A DNA stretch of 61,399 bases from Kiritimatiellia bacterium (GCA_028686345.1 JAQUCE010000018.1:1-61399), one strand, 5' to 3'. Counted from the first letter of the stretch, positions 9,222-19,705 are shown. A program made the numbers and translations. Notes: generated from the sequence alone by a model not told the origin.

Positions 9222-9346
9222 GGTAGTCGAGGGAATCGAGGTAGTCGAGGGAATCGACTTAATCGAGGTAGTCGAGGTAGTCGAAGCACTTTAGAACTCT
9301 CGAACTTTAGAACTTTAGAACTCTAGAACTCTAGAACTCTAGAACT
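9222..9346. repeat. two short tandem-repeat tracts between msbA and murJ
   Basis: The first tract (9222-9282) repeats GTAGTCGAGGGAATCGAG-like units. The second (about 9291-9346) repeats TTAGAACTC and CTAGAACT units of about 9 bp. They sit between two genes of one cluster and have no spacers, so they are not a CRISPR array. They may form variable-number tracts that alter the spacing before murJ. Confidence 0.85.
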
Positions 9347-9348
9347 TC

Positions 9349-11286
9349 TCAATCCACCATCTGCATATCGCATAATTCGCGATAATCCCCATTCTGCGTG
9401 TAAAGTTCATCATGGGTTCCGACCTCCTTGATGGCCCCCTTTTCAAGCAGAATAATCTTGTCAGCGCTCTTAATCGTGCTCAGGCGATGAGCGATGGCAA
9501 ATGTGGTGCGGTTGGTCATCAGCTTATTGATGGCATCCTGAACCAGTCGTTCAGTGACCGTATCGAGCGCGCTTGTGGCCTCATCGAGGATCAAAATTCG
9601 CGGGTTCTTGAGGATTGCTCTGGCAATGGCAATGCGCTGGCGTTCGCCGCCGCTGAGCAGAAAGCCCTTCTCACCGGTTACGCGTTGATATCCATCCGCA
9701 TGTTCAGTAATGAATTTGTGAGCGTTCGCCATCTTGGCGGCAGCCTCAATTTGTTTCTGCGTGGCATGCGGTGTGCCATAGGCGATATTGCTGGCAATGG
9801 TGTCGTTAAAAAGAACGGTTTCCTGGGTAACAACCCCGATCAAGCGCCGCAGATCCGCAACATCCATATCTCTGACATCAACTCCGTCCATCAGCACCGC
9901 GCCCGAGGTTACATCATAGAAGCGCGCCAGCAGGTTGGCAACCGTTGTCTTGCCGGAGCCGGTGCCGCCGACAACAGCCACCAGTGAGCCGCAGGGTATA
10001 TCGAAGGTGAGATTTTTAATGGTTGGCTCTTTAGAGTTGTGGTAGTGGAAAACCACATTTTCAAAGTTGACACGCGTGGTGAACTCCTCTTTTTGGATGG
10101 GATTTTTTGCAATCGGCAGCGAGTAGTCAGTGTCCAGCAGCGAAAAAATGCGGGCCAGGGCAGCGCGTCCCCGTTCAATCTGCGGCTGCAACTGACCGAT
10201 CTGCTTCACTGGTCGATACATAATAGCCAGTGGCACCAGCAGCGGTGTGATCTCGGCCAGGCCGATTTTCTTGATCTCAAAACAGTAGAAAACAAAGGCG
10301 CACCCGAGAAAGATCCCAATGCACTCAACTGCGGGCGGCACCAGGAGTTCAATGCGGAGTGCTTTGAGCACGCTCTTGAGGTAATAGTTGTTTATCTCCC
10401 GATATTTTTCCATCTCCACTGCTTCGGTGAAATAAGCTTTGACAACACGGATACAGGTTAAATTCTCGTGTATCCGGGAGGAGACCAGAGATATCCTCTG
10501 CATCGCCTTTTTAGCCCATTTACGCACCTTAGCGCCGAAAAACGCCATGGGCAGGATAAAGAGCGGGAACCCCACTACAACCACGGCCAGAACCTCAAGG
10601 ATGTTGTTCTTGAGAGCAAAGTGAATCATGAAGCCAAGGGCGAAGATAATCTCAAAGGGCGCGCGGAAAACCTGGGCCAGGGTGTTGGATATAACGCGGT
10701 CAATCTGTTGAGGATCACTGGTGCAGCGGCTCATAATCTGGCCGACATCAGTGCGTCCGAAGAACTCCAGCGATTGTTTTTGCAGATGATTAAAGAGATC
10801 GATCCGAAAATCCTGCACAACCTTCGCCCCTGCCCAACGCAGGCAGTAATTATTCAGGTACATGACGACGATTTTAAAGAGCACCACGATTGGAATGATA
10901 ACCAGTGCAATTAACTTGAGTAAGCTGGTGATATTGCCTTGCTCATCGCGCAGCTCGACACCGAAACGGGCTGCAAGCGACTCGGCTTGCCTGAACCACG
11001 ACGGCATATTCTGCTCGGCTTTAAGCAGATCATTGCTCTCGCCCAAAGCAGCATCCGGAGGCTCGTGTACGGCAGCGTTCCCCGGGCTGACTTTGGGTGT
11101 CGCGCCCTCAGCCATCACCTCATTCAGGGCGGGCTGGATCATCTGAAAGACAGGTACCCAGGCACCAGCCGTAAGTGTGCCGGCCAGCAATCCGATGATC
11201 AGCCGCGTTCGGTATTTCACTGCGTAGCGGTATAGCCGAAGGTAGGCCTCTCCAGCCGAGTAATCTCTGTCAAAAAACTCAGACAT
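9349..11286 (-). CDS. msbA: MsbA-like lipid ABC exporter (fused TMD-NBD)
   Basis: A 645-residue half-transporter, counted from the ATG at 11286 that lies four bases after the trxB stop; the longer upstream frame would run through trxB and is rejected. The N-terminal half holds the six-helix exporter domain (YRTRLIIGLLAGTLTAG at the first helix). The C-terminal third is the ATPase with Walker A GGTGSGKTT, Q-loop VTQETVLFN, signature LSGGERQRIAIARA and Walker B ILILDEATSALD. Members of this family flip lipid A-core or other lipids across the inner membrane; the exact substrate is inferred. An unusual insertion of roughly 70 polar residues follows the first helix (around EVMAEGATPKVSPGN), likely a periplasmic loop. 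It neighbours murJ. Confidence 0.88.
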   Translation of the reverse strand: MSEFFDRDYSAGEAYLRLYRYAVKYRTRLIIGLLAGTLTAGAWVPVFQMIQPALNEVMAEGATPKVSPGNAAVHEPPDAALGESNDLLKAEQNMPSWFRQAESLAARFGVELRDEQGNITSLLKLIALVIIPIVVLFKIVVMYLNNYCLRWAGAKVVQDFRIDLFNHLQKQSLEFFGRTDVGQIMSRCTSDPQQIDRVISNTLAQVFRAPFEIIFALGFMIHFALKNNILEVLAVVVVGFPLFILPMAFFGAKVRKWAKKAMQRISLVSSRIHENLTCIRVVKAYFTEAVEMEKYREINNYYLKSVLKALRIELLVPPAVECIGIFLGCAFVFYCFEIKKIGLAEITPLLVPLAIMYRPVKQIGQLQPQIERGRAALARIFSLLDTDYSLPIAKNPIQKEEFTTRVNFENVVFHYHNSKEPTIKNLTFDIPCGSLVAVVGGTGSGKTTVANLLARFYDVTSGAVLMDGVDVRDMDVADLRRLIGVVTQETVLFNDTIASNIAYGTPHATQKQIEAAAKMANAHKFITEHADGYQRVTGEKGFLLSGGERQRIAIARAILKNPRILILDEATSALDTVTERLVQDAINKLMTNRTTFAIAHRLSTIKSADKIILLEKGAIKEVGTHDELYTQNGDYRELCDMQMVD

Positions 11287-11290
11287 ATAG

Positions 11291-12211
11291 TTATCCGCGC
11301 GCCCCCAGCCAACGTTCGGCCTCCAGTGCCGCGATGCACCCGGTTCCGGCGGCTGTGACTGCCTGCTTGTAATGGCGATCCTGAACATCACCGGCGGCAA
11401 AGACCCCCTCCCGCGAGGTCTTGGTGTTGTTGGCTTTGATATAACCCGCGCTATCCAGATCAAGATAATCAACAAAGGGCGCGGTATTGGGGGTATGGCC
11501 GATGGCTATGAAAACTCCCTGCACCGCAAGCTCTGTGATCGCATTGCTCTTGACATTTCTAACCTTTAACGCAGTGACCTCCCCCTTTTCCACATCCAGA
11601 AACTCTTCAGGGACTGAGTCCCATAGAATATCGATGTTAGGAGCGTCGAGCACTCGCTGCGCCATGATTTTGGAGGCGCGGAACTCATCGCGGCGGTGAA
11701 TCACAGTGACTTTGCGTACGATGCGCGAGAGATAGAGCGCCTCCTCCATGGCGGTGTCGCCCCCGCCGACAACGGCAACGTCCCCTCCTTTATAAAAGGA
11801 GCCGTCACAGGTGGCGCAGCCGGAAACACCCTTGCCGATCAAGGCCTGTTCAGAGTCCATCCCTAGATAACGGGCACTGGCGCCAGTGGCGATAATCAAA
11901 GCCTCGGTCTCCATCTCGCCCTCGATCATCAACGTCAGCTTCTTGACATCCCCTGAGAGATCACAGGCGGTCAGTTCATCCATCAAAACGCGCACACCGA
12001 GTCTTTCGGCCTGTTTGCGCATGGTTTCGACCAGCAGCGTTCCATCCACAGGCTCCTCAAAACCAGGGAAATTTTCAACATCGGTGGTTTGGGTCAACTG
12101 CCCGCCGGGTGTCATCCCGGTGATCACAACAGGTGCGAGGTTCGCACGCGCGGCATAGATCGCCGCTGTCATACCAGCTGGTCCGCTACCGATAATCACA
12201 ACTTTTTCCAT
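11291..12211 (-). CDS. trxB: thioredoxin reductase
   Basis: A 306-residue flavoprotein that passes electrons from NADPH through FAD to thioredoxin. FAD-binding GSGPAGMTAAIYA lies at residues 8-20, the redox-active CATC at 132-135 within GCATCDG, the NADPH motif GGGDTAMEEALYLS follows, and the C-terminal FAD motif GVFAAGDV is present. The length is typical of the low-molecular-weight bacterial enzyme. It begins 12 bases after the pilB2 stop and ends four bases before msbA, so it is probably in one transcript with both. The start is the ATG at 12211. Confidence 0.95.
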   Translation of the reverse strand: MEKVVIIGSGPAGMTAAIYAARANLAPVVITGMTPGGQLTQTTDVENFPGFEEPVDGTLLVETMRKQAERLGVRVLMDELTACDLSGDVKKLTLMIEGEMETEALIIATGASARYLGMDSEQALIGKGVSGCATCDGSFYKGGDVAVVGGGDTAMEEALYLSRIVRKVTVIHRRDEFRASKIMAQRVLDAPNIDILWDSVPEEFLDVEKGEVTALKVRNVKSNAITELAVQGVFIAIGHTPNTAPFVDYLDLDSAGYIKANNTKTSREGVFAAGDVQDRHYKQAVTAAGTGCIAALEAERWLGARG

Positions 12212-12223
12212 TATTTTCTCCCC

Positions 12224-13942
12224 CTATGTATAGCGCAGAATCTCATCCACGGTGGTGTAACCATCGAGAACATTGCGAATCGCGTCCTCGCGCAAAGTCC
12301 GCATACCCAGCTCGCGCGCTTTTTCCCTGATATAAAGAGTGGGACGCCGCTCATTGATCAGCAGCCGGATCGGGTCAGTGACGCGCAGATATTCAAAGAC
12401 ACCCTTGCGCCCTTTATAGCCGGTGCCATTGCATTTTGTGCAGCCGCGGCCATAGAAGAACTGGCGGTCACCAATATCATCAGCAGTCAAATCGAGTGAC
12501 TGGATGGTTTCCTGGTCAGGGGTGTAGCCCTCTTTGCAGTTGAGGCAGATGGTACGCGTTAACCGCTGCCCGAGCACCCCTTCCAGCGTAGACGAGATCA
12601 GATACGGGGCGACATTCATATCGCACAGGCGGGTCACAGCGCCCGCGGCGTCGTTGGTATGGAGCGTGCTGAACACAAAGTGGCCAGTCAACGAAGCCTG
12701 GACTGCGATCTCGGCGGTTTCCTTGTCGCGAATCTCACCGATCATCATGATATCCGGATCCTGGCGCAAAAAGGCGCGCAGCACCCTGGCAAAGGTGTTG
12801 CCAGCGGATGGATTGATCTGCACCTGAATAATACCGTCAATATCGTACTCAACCGGCTCCTCGGCTGTTAGCAGCTTGGATTCGATTCTGTTGATTTTGC
12901 GCAGACATGAGTAAAGCGTGGTGGTCTTGCCAGAGCCGGTCGGGCCGGTTACAATCAGGATACCGTTCGGCTTTAAAATATCCATATTAACCGCTTCGTA
13001 GATATCCTCCGGCAGCCCGACATTCTCAATGTCCAGCGAGACGACCGAGCGGTCAAGCACACGCAGCACAACGCTCTCGCCATGCGCAGTCGGCAGGCAG
13101 GAGACGCGCAGATCAACATGATGGCCGGCTACGGTCAACGAGATACGGCCATCCTGCGGAACACGGCGCTCCGCGATATTGAGCCCTGACATAACTTTAA
13201 TACGTGAGATAATCGCCAGTGCCAGACGTATGGGTGGCGGCGACATCTCGTAGAGGGCGCCATCCACCCGGTAACGGATGCGGAACGATGTTTCAAAGGG
13301 CTCGAAATGAATGTCGGAGGCTCTGTCAGTCACCGCCTGATAGAGCACCAGGTTCACAAAACGAATCACCGGGGCGGCCGCGGCGGCGCTTTCCAGGCTG
13401 GCGGCATCAGAGCCATCCACCATGAGCGTGCTGTCAGAGGCCATATCCGACTCAATGCCGTCGATCATATCCGCAATCGAGGCGCTGTCCTCACCGTAAT
13501 TATCGCGTATACGCTCCAGCAGATCCTGCTCTTTAGCGAAAGCGAACTGCACATCGCGAGTCAGCACAAACATCAACTCATCCATCACGTGCGGATCAAG
13601 TAGATTGGATGTTGCTAACGTGACAGTGCCGGCGGTGGCGCTGACAGGCAGCACATTATACATCCGCGCCACATTGCCTGGCACGCTTCCGATCACGTCG
13701 GGATCAAAAGAGGCGATCTCCAGGTCAATGACATCACATCCCTGATAGGAGGCCATCATGCCCAGCAGATCCTCTTCGGTAACATAGCCGTTGTTGATCA
13801 ATATTTTGCGAATGGAGTTGCCTGTGCGTTGCTGTTCGTCGCGCATCTCCTCGCTTTGCTGTACGTCGATCAAGCCATTACTGATCGCCAGATCAATCAA
13901 AGGATCGTAAAGCGCCGTCTCTGTGAGTGACTTGTTATCCAT
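12224..13942 (-). CDS. pilB: GspE/PilB-type ATPase, second copy
   Basis: A 572-residue hexameric ATPase of the type II secretion/type IV pilus extension family, acting at the cytoplasmic face of the inner membrane. It starts at the ATG at 13942, with GAGGG upstream and four bases after the pilT stop; a longer start would overlap pilT. An N-terminal MshEN-like domain (NGYVTEEDLLGMMASYQG) is followed by an Asp box (RASDIHFEP), Walker [12 protein letters not shown], Walker B DPDIMMIGEIRDKET and a His box ([14 protein letters not shown]). Tetracysteine zinc residues CLNC and CTKC are present. It differs clearly from the first copy upstream, so it is an old paralogue rather than a recent duplicate. 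The pilin and platform genes are not in this window. Confidence 0.9.
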   Translation of the reverse strand: MDNKSLTETALYDPLIDLAISNGLIDVQQSEEMRDEQQRTGNSIRKILINNGYVTEEDLLGMMASYQGCDVIDLEIASFDPDVIGSVPGNVARMYNVLPVSATAGTVTLATSNLLDPHVMDELMFVLTRDVQFAFAKEQDLLERIRDNYGEDSASIADMIDGIESDMASDSTLMVDGSDAASLESAAAAAPVIRFVNLVLYQAVTDRASDIHFEPFETSFRIRYRVDGALYEMSPPPIRLALAIISRIKVMSGLNIAERRVPQDGRISLTVAGHHVDLRVSCLPTAHGESVVLRVLDRSVVSLDIENVGLPEDIYEAVNMDILKPNGILIVTGPTGSGKTTTLYSCLRKINRIESKLLTAEEPVEYDIDGIIQVQINPSAGNTFARVLRAFLRQDPDIMMIGEIRDKETAEIAVQASLTGHFVFSTLHTNDAAGAVTRLCDMNVAPYLISSTLEGVLGQRLTRTICLNCKEGYTPDQETIQSLDLTADDIGDRQFFYGRGCTKCNGTGYKGRKGVFEYLRVTDPIRLLINERRPTLYIREKARELGMRTLREDAIRNVLDGYTTVDEILRYT

Positions 13943-13946
13943 AAAA

Positions 13947-15032
13947 TTACCCTCGTTGCTGCAACTCTTGTTTAAGCTTCTGAACAACTGTTTCAGGATC
14001 TTTGGCTTTTGTGATCAAGTCATCATATGAAATCATCCCGGCAAGATAGAGTTTCATCAAATGCGAGTCAAGCGTCACCATGCCGAACTTGTGGCCTGTC
14101 TGAATATCAGAGTCAATCTGGAAAGTCTTGTTATCGCGGATACGGGAACGAATCGCCGGTGTGGAGATCATGATTTCAAATGAGGCCACCCGCCCTGGTT
14201 TGTCAACCCGTTTGAGCAGGAGTTGCGAGATCACAGCCACCAGACCAACCGAGAGCTGGGTTCTGACCTGCTCCTGCTGATCCATCGGGAAGGCATCCAC
14301 AATACGGTCAACCGTGGCAGTGGCGCCGGTGGTGTGCAGTGTGGCGAAAACCAGGTGACCGGTTTCAGCGGCGGTGATTGCGGCCTGCATGGTTTCCAGG
14401 TCGCGCATTTCACCCACCAGAATCACATCCGGGTCCTGACGCAGAGCGCGACGAATTGCTTCGGCAAAGCTCGGAACATCATGGCCGACCTCACGTTGGG
14501 TGACTATACAGTTTTTATGCGGGTGGTAGTATTCAACCGGATCTTCAACCGTGATAATATGCAGCGCCCGCTGCTCGTTGATCACATTAAGCATACTGGC
14601 CAGCGTGGTGGATTTTCCGGAACCGGTTGGCCCAGTCACAAGAATCATACCCCGCGGTTTAAACAGCAACTCCTTCACCTGCTCTGGCAGGCCGATCTGT
14701 TTCAGCGTCAAAAGGTCACTGGGAATCAAACGCAGCACAATGCCGAAGCGTGAGCGCTCCTTAAAAACCGAGACACGAAAACGCGCGGCATCACCGAAAG
14801 GCAGCGCGAAATCGGTGCCGCCGCTCTGTTCAACCTCCAGTCGGGCATCCTCCTGGAGGATCGAGAGTGCCAGGCGTTCGGTATCTTCTTCGGTTAACAC
14901 CGGAATGTCCAATGGTGTTAAAGCACCGTGAATACGCAGCATTGGCGGCACGCCAACCCTGATATGCAAGTCAGAGGACCCCTCATCAACCGTTGCCTGC
15001 AGCAACTCATTCATCGTAAGTTCGTTATTCAT
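13947..15032 (-). CDS. pilT: PilT-type pilus retraction ATPase
   Basis: A 361-residue ATPase of PilT length. Markers are [18 protein letters not shown] at the N-terminus, Walker [12 protein letters not shown], Walker [17 protein letters not shown] and the PilT-type His box [14 protein letters not shown]. The C-terminal segment of PilT proteins with [15 protein letters not shown] is also recognisable. PilT depolymerises type IV pili and powers twitching. Its ATG overlaps the stop of the preceding pilB-like gene by one base (TAATG), a strong sign of translational coupling. It lies between two extension-type ATPases, an unusual order. Confidence 0.92.
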   Translation of the reverse strand: MNNELTMNELLQATVDEGSSDLHIRVGVPPMLRIHGALTPLDIPVLTEEDTERLALSILQEDARLEVEQSGGTDFALPFGDAARFRVSVFKERSRFGIVLRLIPSDLLTLKQIGLPEQVKELLFKPRGMILVTGPTGSGKSTTLASMLNVINEQRALHIITVEDPVEYYHPHKNCIVTQREVGHDVPSFAEAIRRALRQDPDVILVGEMRDLETMQAAITAAETGHLVFATLHTTGATATVDRIVDAFPMDQQEQVRTQLSVGLVAVISQLLLKRVDKPGRVASFEIMISTPAIRSRIRDNKTFQIDSDIQTGHKFGMVTLDSHLMKLYLAGMISYDDLITKAKDPETVVQKLKQELQQRG

Positions 15033-16726
15033 TATTCAGCATCTCCCATTGTTGCTCTCAAAACTTCCTGGAGTGATGTCATGCCTGAAGCAACCTTCAA
15101 CATGCCATCCTCTCGCAAGGTTCTCATGCCCATCTCCCGGGCCCGCGCGCGCAAAACTGAGGCTGGCGCTTGATCAAAAATCAATCTCTGGATCGTATCA
15201 TCCATCAGGAAAATCTCAAAAATACCTTTGCGTCCTTTATAACCGGATTGGCTGCAATTAGAGCAACCTTTACCCATAAAGACCTTCCCGATTGTTGTAC
15301 GTTGTCCCATGGCACCCAGCATCTTTACCTCACGCTCGGTGGGGGTGTAATCCGCGCGGCATTTATCGCAAATAGCGCGCACCAGCCGCTGCGCCATGGC
15401 CGCGCGTATGGCTGATGCCACAAGAAAGGGCTTAACACCGATATCAAGCAGACGGGTGACCGCACTGGGCGCGTCATTTGTATGCAGCGTGCTGAAGACC
15501 AAGTGACCAGTCAAGGCTGCCTCCATCGCGATATCGGCGGTCTCAGCATCACGAATCTCTCCGATCATCACAATATTTGGCGCCTGCCGCAGAATGGAGC
15601 GCAGTGCGGCCGAGAAGTCCAGTCCCACATCCCGGTTCACCTGCACCTGATTGATGCCTTCCATCTGATATTCAACAGGGTCCTCAACTGTAATGATCTT
15701 GCGGTCAGGCAGGTTGATCTGCCCCAGACAGGCGTAGAGCGTGGTGGTCTTGCCGGAACCGGTCGGCCCGGTTACCAGCAGCACCCCGTCGGGCAGGCTG
15801 ATCAGGCGCTCAAATTTGTTCTGGTCATCAGAGAGGAATCCCAGCTGCGGCAGCCCCAAGCTCAGATTTTCCTTGTCCAGAATACGCATCACTATACTCT
15901 CGCCATGGTTGGTCGGCACCGAGGAGACACGCAAATCCAGCTCGCGTCCTTGCACCTTGACTTGAATACGCCCATCCTGGGGAACGCGTTTTTCAGAGAT
16001 TTTCATGTTGGACATGATCTTGACACGGCTCAGAATCGCGGCCTGCAGCCGTTTGGGGGGTGTATCCATTTCGCGCAGCACACCGTCAATCCGATAGCGC
16101 ACGCGGAAGGTGCGTTCAAGCGGCTCCAAATGAATATCTGAAGCCCGCATTTTGCAGGCCTCCATGATGATTAAACTAACCAGGCGGATCACCGGGGCAT
16201 CCGAGTCATCCGCGTCCGGATCAGTTTCATCGAGCGCAATCTTTTCCGCAATGTCTAAATCCTCGCCGCCAAAGCCAAACTTGCTCTCAAAATCTTCCGG
16301 ATATAATTTTTCTAGCGCGCTCTTCACCTCACTGGCAGGCGCAATAACAGCCTCGATGTTCTTGCTCAGCACATAGCGAAGGCTGTCAACCGTGTCGTAA
16401 CCCATCGGGTCGCCCAGCGCGACAGTGATCGTGTCTTCGGTGCAATACACCGGCACCACCCCGTATTTGCGGGCAACATCTCCGGGGATCGCATCCTTGA
16501 CAGCGGCATCAATCGAATCCACGTCCACATGAACGTACTCCAAGCCAAACTGATACGCGATCAGGGAGAGAACATCGTCCTCATCCACAACCCCGCTTAG
16601 CATCAAAATATCGAGTGTGGTTTCCCCTTCTTCTTTGAGAGAGCCTTTGACAGCATCGATCTGCTCAGCCGTCACGTAACCCTGTTCCAGCAATAAATCT
16701 AAGACATAGTCATCATTTGAAGTCAC
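15032..16726 (-). CDS. pilB: GspE/PilB-type ATPase, first copy
   Basis: A 564-residue extension or secretion ATPase. The N-terminal MshEN domain has [18 protein letters not shown] and [15 protein letters not shown]. It also has RASDIHLEP (Asp box), [15 protein letters not shown] (Walker A), [19 protein letters not shown] (Walker B), [18 protein letters not shown] (His box) and the zinc cysteines CDKC and CSNC, so all catalytic parts are intact. It begins 35 bases after gatB and its stop overlaps the pilT start. Whether this copy drives a pilus, a type II secretion system or both is not decided by the sequence. Confidence 0.9.
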   Translation of the reverse strand: MTSNDDYVLDLLLEQGYVTAEQIDAVKGSLKEEGETTLDILMLSGVVDEDDVLSLIAYQFGLEYVHVDVDSIDAAVKDAIPGDVARKYGVVPVYCTEDTITVALGDPMGYDTVDSLRYVLSKNIEAVIAPASEVKSALEKLYPEDFESKFGFGGEDLDIAEKIALDETDPDADDSDAPVIRLVSLIIMEACKMRASDIHLEPLERTFRVRYRIDGVLREMDTPPKRLQAAILSRVKIMSNMKISEKRVPQDGRIQVKVQGRELDLRVSSVPTNHGESIVMRILDKENLSLGLPQLGFLSDDQNKFERLISLPDGVLLVTGPTGSGKTTTLYACLGQINLPDRKIITVEDPVEYQMEGINQVQVNRDVGLDFSAALRSILRQAPNIVMIGEIRDAETADIAMEAALTGHLVFSTLHTNDAPSAVTRLLDIGVKPFLVASAIRAAMAQRLVRAICDKCRADYTPTEREVKMLGAMGQRTTIGKVFMGKGCSNCSQSGYKGRKGIFEIFLMDDTIQRLIFDQAPASVLRARAREMGMRTLREDGMLKVASGMTSLQEVLRATMGDAE

Positions 16727-16761
16727 AAATTATCTCCTCAATCCGAAGTGTGTAAAATCCA

Positions 16762-18195
16762 TCAGCTTAATTCAGCAAATTTTTTAGCGATCATTTGGTT
16801 AACAACCTTGGGGTCAGCCTTGCCCTGACTCAATTTCATCACCTGGCCGGTCAGAAAACCGGCTGCCGCTTTTTTGCCTGCCAGAAAGTCCGCGACAGAT
16901 CTCCCGTGCGCTGCAAAAACCTCATCAACATAGGACTGCAATGCTCCGCAGTCGCTCACCTGCGCCAGGCCGCGCGACTCAACCAGAGCCGTTGGATCGC
17001 CACCCTGCCGAAACAGCTCCGGCAAAAGCTCTTTGGCCGTGGGGCCGTTGATCACACCCTGCGTGACCAATGAGATCAGCCCGGCCAGCGCCCCGGGGGT
17101 CAGAGCGCATTGCTCGATCGTCAGACCGCTCTCCGAGATCAGGCACATAACATCGGTCATGAACCAGTTGGAGAGGATCTTGGCCTCACCGCAAATCGCC
17201 GCGGCAGCCTCAAAAAAATCAGCGTTCGGCTTTTCGTCCGCCAACACGCCGGCATCATACTCAGGAATGTTGTACTCTCTGACCATACGTTCGCGCCTGG
17301 CAGCAGGCAGCTCCGGCAGAGCGGAGCGCCACTCCTCCACCGTATCCTTGCTCAGTACCACCGGCACCAAATCAGGTTCAGGAAAGTACCGGTAGTCATG
17401 CGCGTTCTCTTTGGTGCGCATGGGTTGGGTCTCGCCCAGCTCCGACTCCCAGCGCCTGGTCTCCTGCACGAGCCGGCCCCCGCTGCGGACAACATAAAGC
17501 TGGCGCTCAATCTCATACTTCAGGGCAGCGTGAATCCCTTTGAAGGTGTTCATGTTCTTGATCTCAACACGCGTGCCCAGCTCAGCCTGCCCCTCAGGAC
17601 GAACGCTGATATTGACATCCGAGCGCATGTTGCCCTCCTCCAAGTTGCACTCGCTGACTCCGGCGTAGACCAGGATCTGACGCAAGTTGTGCAGGTATGC
17701 CATGGCCTCATCCGGCGAGGTGAGATCAGGCTCTGAGACAATCTCCATCAGAGGCATTCCGCACCGGTTAAAATCAACCCCGCTGTGTCGCGCATAGTGG
17801 ATGATCTTACCTGCATCCTCCTCCTGGTGGATATGGTGGATACGAATCAGCCGCGCACCCGCCGGGGTGTCAATCGTCACCCCGCCGCCAACACACAGCG
17901 GCAGCTCCTGCTGCGTGGTCTGGTAGTTTTTCGACATATCCGGGTAAAAATAGTTCTTACGGTCAAAGGTGCTGATGTGGTTGATCTCACACCCCAGCAT
18001 CAACCCGGCGATCACACACTGCTTCACAGCCTCACGGTTCATAACCGGCAGCGCGCCAGGGTAGCCCAAACAAACCGGACACACATTGGTGTTGGGTTCA
18101 GAGCCAAACTCTGTTGAGCAGCCGCAGAACATCTTCGTGCAAGTCTTGAGGTGCACATGTGTCTCTAAACCAATTGTTATCAGATACTTACTCAT
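16762..18195 (-). CDS. gatB: Asp-tRNA(Asn)/Glu-tRNA(Gln) amidotransferase subunit B
   Basis: A 477-residue protein of standard GatB length. It starts MSKYLITIGLETHVHLKTCTK, the family signature (GLE-H-L-T), and contains CCGCST-like metal cysteines (FCGCSTEF, NVCPVCLGYPGALPV) and KNYFYPDMSKNYQ. The C-terminus carries the YqeY-like tail domain (VNQMIAKKFAEL). GatB binds misacylated tRNA and activates the glutamyl or aspartyl carbonyl with ATP. gatC, gatA and gatB are in order on one strand with gaps of 54 and 67 bases. The presence of gatCAB implies indirect Gln- and/or Asn-tRNA formation. Confidence 0.96.
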   Translation of the reverse strand: MSKYLITIGLETHVHLKTCTKMFCGCSTEFGSEPNTNVCPVCLGYPGALPVMNREAVKQCVIAGLMLGCEINHISTFDRKNYFYPDMSKNYQTTQQELPLCVGGGVTIDTPAGARLIRIHHIHQEEDAGKIIHYARHSGVDFNRCGMPLMEIVSEPDLTSPDEAMAYLHNLRQILVYAGVSECNLEEGNMRSDVNISVRPEGQAELGTRVEIKNMNTFKGIHAALKYEIERQLYVVRSGGRLVQETRRWESELGETQPMRTKENAHDYRYFPEPDLVPVVLSKDTVEEWRSALPELPAARRERMVREYNIPEYDAGVLADEKPNADFFEAAAAICGEAKILSNWFMTDVMCLISESGLTIEQCALTPGALAGLISLVTQGVINGPTAKELLPELFRQGGDPTALVESRGLAQVSDCGALQSYVDEVFAAHGRSVADFLAGKKAAAGFLTGQVMKLSQGKADPKVVNQMIAKKFAELS

Positions 18196-18262
18196 TTAAA
18201 ACCTTGATTGTTTCCGCTCTCGCCATCCGCCGGGTCACTTACACGCAAGCGCACCGGCAATC

Positions 18263-19705
18263 TCATCTGCCATCCCGTATTTTTTCATAAGCATGCGCCA
18301 CACTCAGGATGCGGCTCTCACCAAAAGCCGGCCCCAGAACCTGAAGGCCGATCGGCAAGCCATCCGTGGTGCTGCCGCAAGGCAGCGAGATACCGCAGAT
18401 CCCGGCCAAACTCGCCGGCACAGTGAAGACATCGCCCAGGTAGATCTTTAAAAGATCCTGGGTCGCGGCCCCTATTTTATAAGCAGCCGTGGGCGCGACA
18501 GGGGTCATCATAACATCGCAGCTCTCAAAAGCCCGCGTGTAATCCTCCCGGATCAAGGTGCGCGCCCTCTGCGCCTTACCGTAATACGCATCATAATAGC
18601 CGCTGCTCAGCACATAGGTTCCCAGTATAATCCGGCGCTTGACCTCAGCTCCAAAACCCTCTGCCCGGCTGTTGGCATACAGATCATAAACCGAACCGGG
18701 CGCGGCTGTCTGGTGGCCATAACGCACGCCATCAAAACGCGCCAAATTCGCCGAGGCCTCCGCGTTTGCCAGAATATAGTAAACCGCGATTGCATACTCG
18801 GTGTGCGGCAGCGAGAGATCAACTATCTCAGCGCCGGCGGCCCGGCAAGCCTCAACCGCGCTCAACACCGCCGCTGTAACCTCTGGATCAGAGCCCTCGA
18901 TAAAATACTCACGCGGCAGCCCGATCCGCACGCCCTGCATATTGCCGGTCAACTGACTCGCATAATCAGGAACTGCGATATCCAAGGTCGTGCCGTCATT
19001 CGGATCATAACCAGCCAACTCGCGCAGAAGGATCGCCGCGTCTTCAACGCTCTTGGTCAAAGGGCCCACCTGATCGAGTGAAGAGGCATAGGCTGCCACA
19101 CCGTGCCGCGAAACGCGCCCGTAAGAGGGCTTCAAGCCCACACACCCGCAAAAAGAGGCTGGCTGCCGGATAGATCCGCCCGTGTCAGTGCCCAGCGCGG
19201 CAATTGCCTCTCCGCCGGCCACCGCGGCGGCTGAGCCACCGCTGGAGCCACCCGGCACGCACTCGAGGTTATGCGGATTGCGCGTGACCTGAAAAGCCGA
19301 GCTCTCGGTGGATGAACCCATGGCAAACTCGTCCATGTTGGTGCGACCAGCGAAAACAACACCCGCCGCGCGCAGCTTGGCTGCCACCGTGGCATCAAAA
19401 GGCGAGCGATAACCCTCCATCATCCGCGACGCGCAGCTGCATCCCTCCCCCTTGACATTGATAACGTCCTTGAGGGCAATCGGCAGACCCAGCAAAGGCG
19501 CGTCATCGCCCGCCGCCCGCCTCTGATCCGCTGTTGCGGCCTGCTTCAGGATATAGTCAGCATCCACTTTGAGATACGCCTGCAGCTGACCGTCTTTTGC
19601 ATCAATGCAATTCAACAACGCCTGGGAAAGCTCAACCGATGAAAACTCTCTGTTTTTTAGCCCCCGCAGGGTGGCTGCCACTGTTAGAAGCGCAATATCT
19701 TCCAT
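18263..19705 (-). CDS. gatA: Asp-tRNA(Asn)/Glu-tRNA(Gln) amidotransferase subunit A
   Basis: A 480-residue amidase-family protein that releases ammonia from glutamine for GatB. The catalytic Ser-cisSer-Lys triad is visible as Lys79 (ALKDVINVKG), Ser154 (PGGSSGGSAAAV) and Ser178 (TDTGGSIRQPA), the positions known in GatA. I use the ATG at 19705 (MEDIALLTVAATLRG); an in-frame ATG ten residues upstream adds sequence not typical of the family. It sits between gatC and gatB in the usual order. Confidence 0.96.
   Translation of the reverse strand: MEDIALLTVAATLRGLKNREFSSVELSQALLNCIDAKDGQLQAYLKVDADYILKQAATADQRRAAGDDAPLLGLPIALKDVINVKGEGCSCASRMMEGYRSPFDATVAAKLRAAGVVFAGRTNMDEFAMGSSTESSAFQVTRNPHNLECVPGGSSGGSAAAVAGGEAIAALGTDTGGSIRQPASFCGCVGLKPSYGRVSRHGVAAYASSLDQVGPLTKSVEDAAILLRELAGYDPNDGTTLDIAVPDYASQLTGNMQGVRIGLPREYFIEGSDPEVTAAVLSAVEACRAAGAEIVDLSLPHTEYAIAVYYILANAEASANLARFDGVRYGHQTAAPGSVYDLYANSRAEGFGAEVKRRIILGTYVLSSGYYDAYYGKAQRARTLIREDYTRAFESCDVMMTPVAPTAAYKIGAATQDLLKIYLGDVFTVPASLAGICGISLPCGSTTDGLPIGLQVLGPAFGESRILSVAHAYEKIRDGR

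Noticed and set aside
11287..11475. 63-residue N-terminal extension of the MsbA-like protein
   Set aside because: It would overlap trxB and has no transporter-like sequence; the ATG at 11286 fits the gene spacing.
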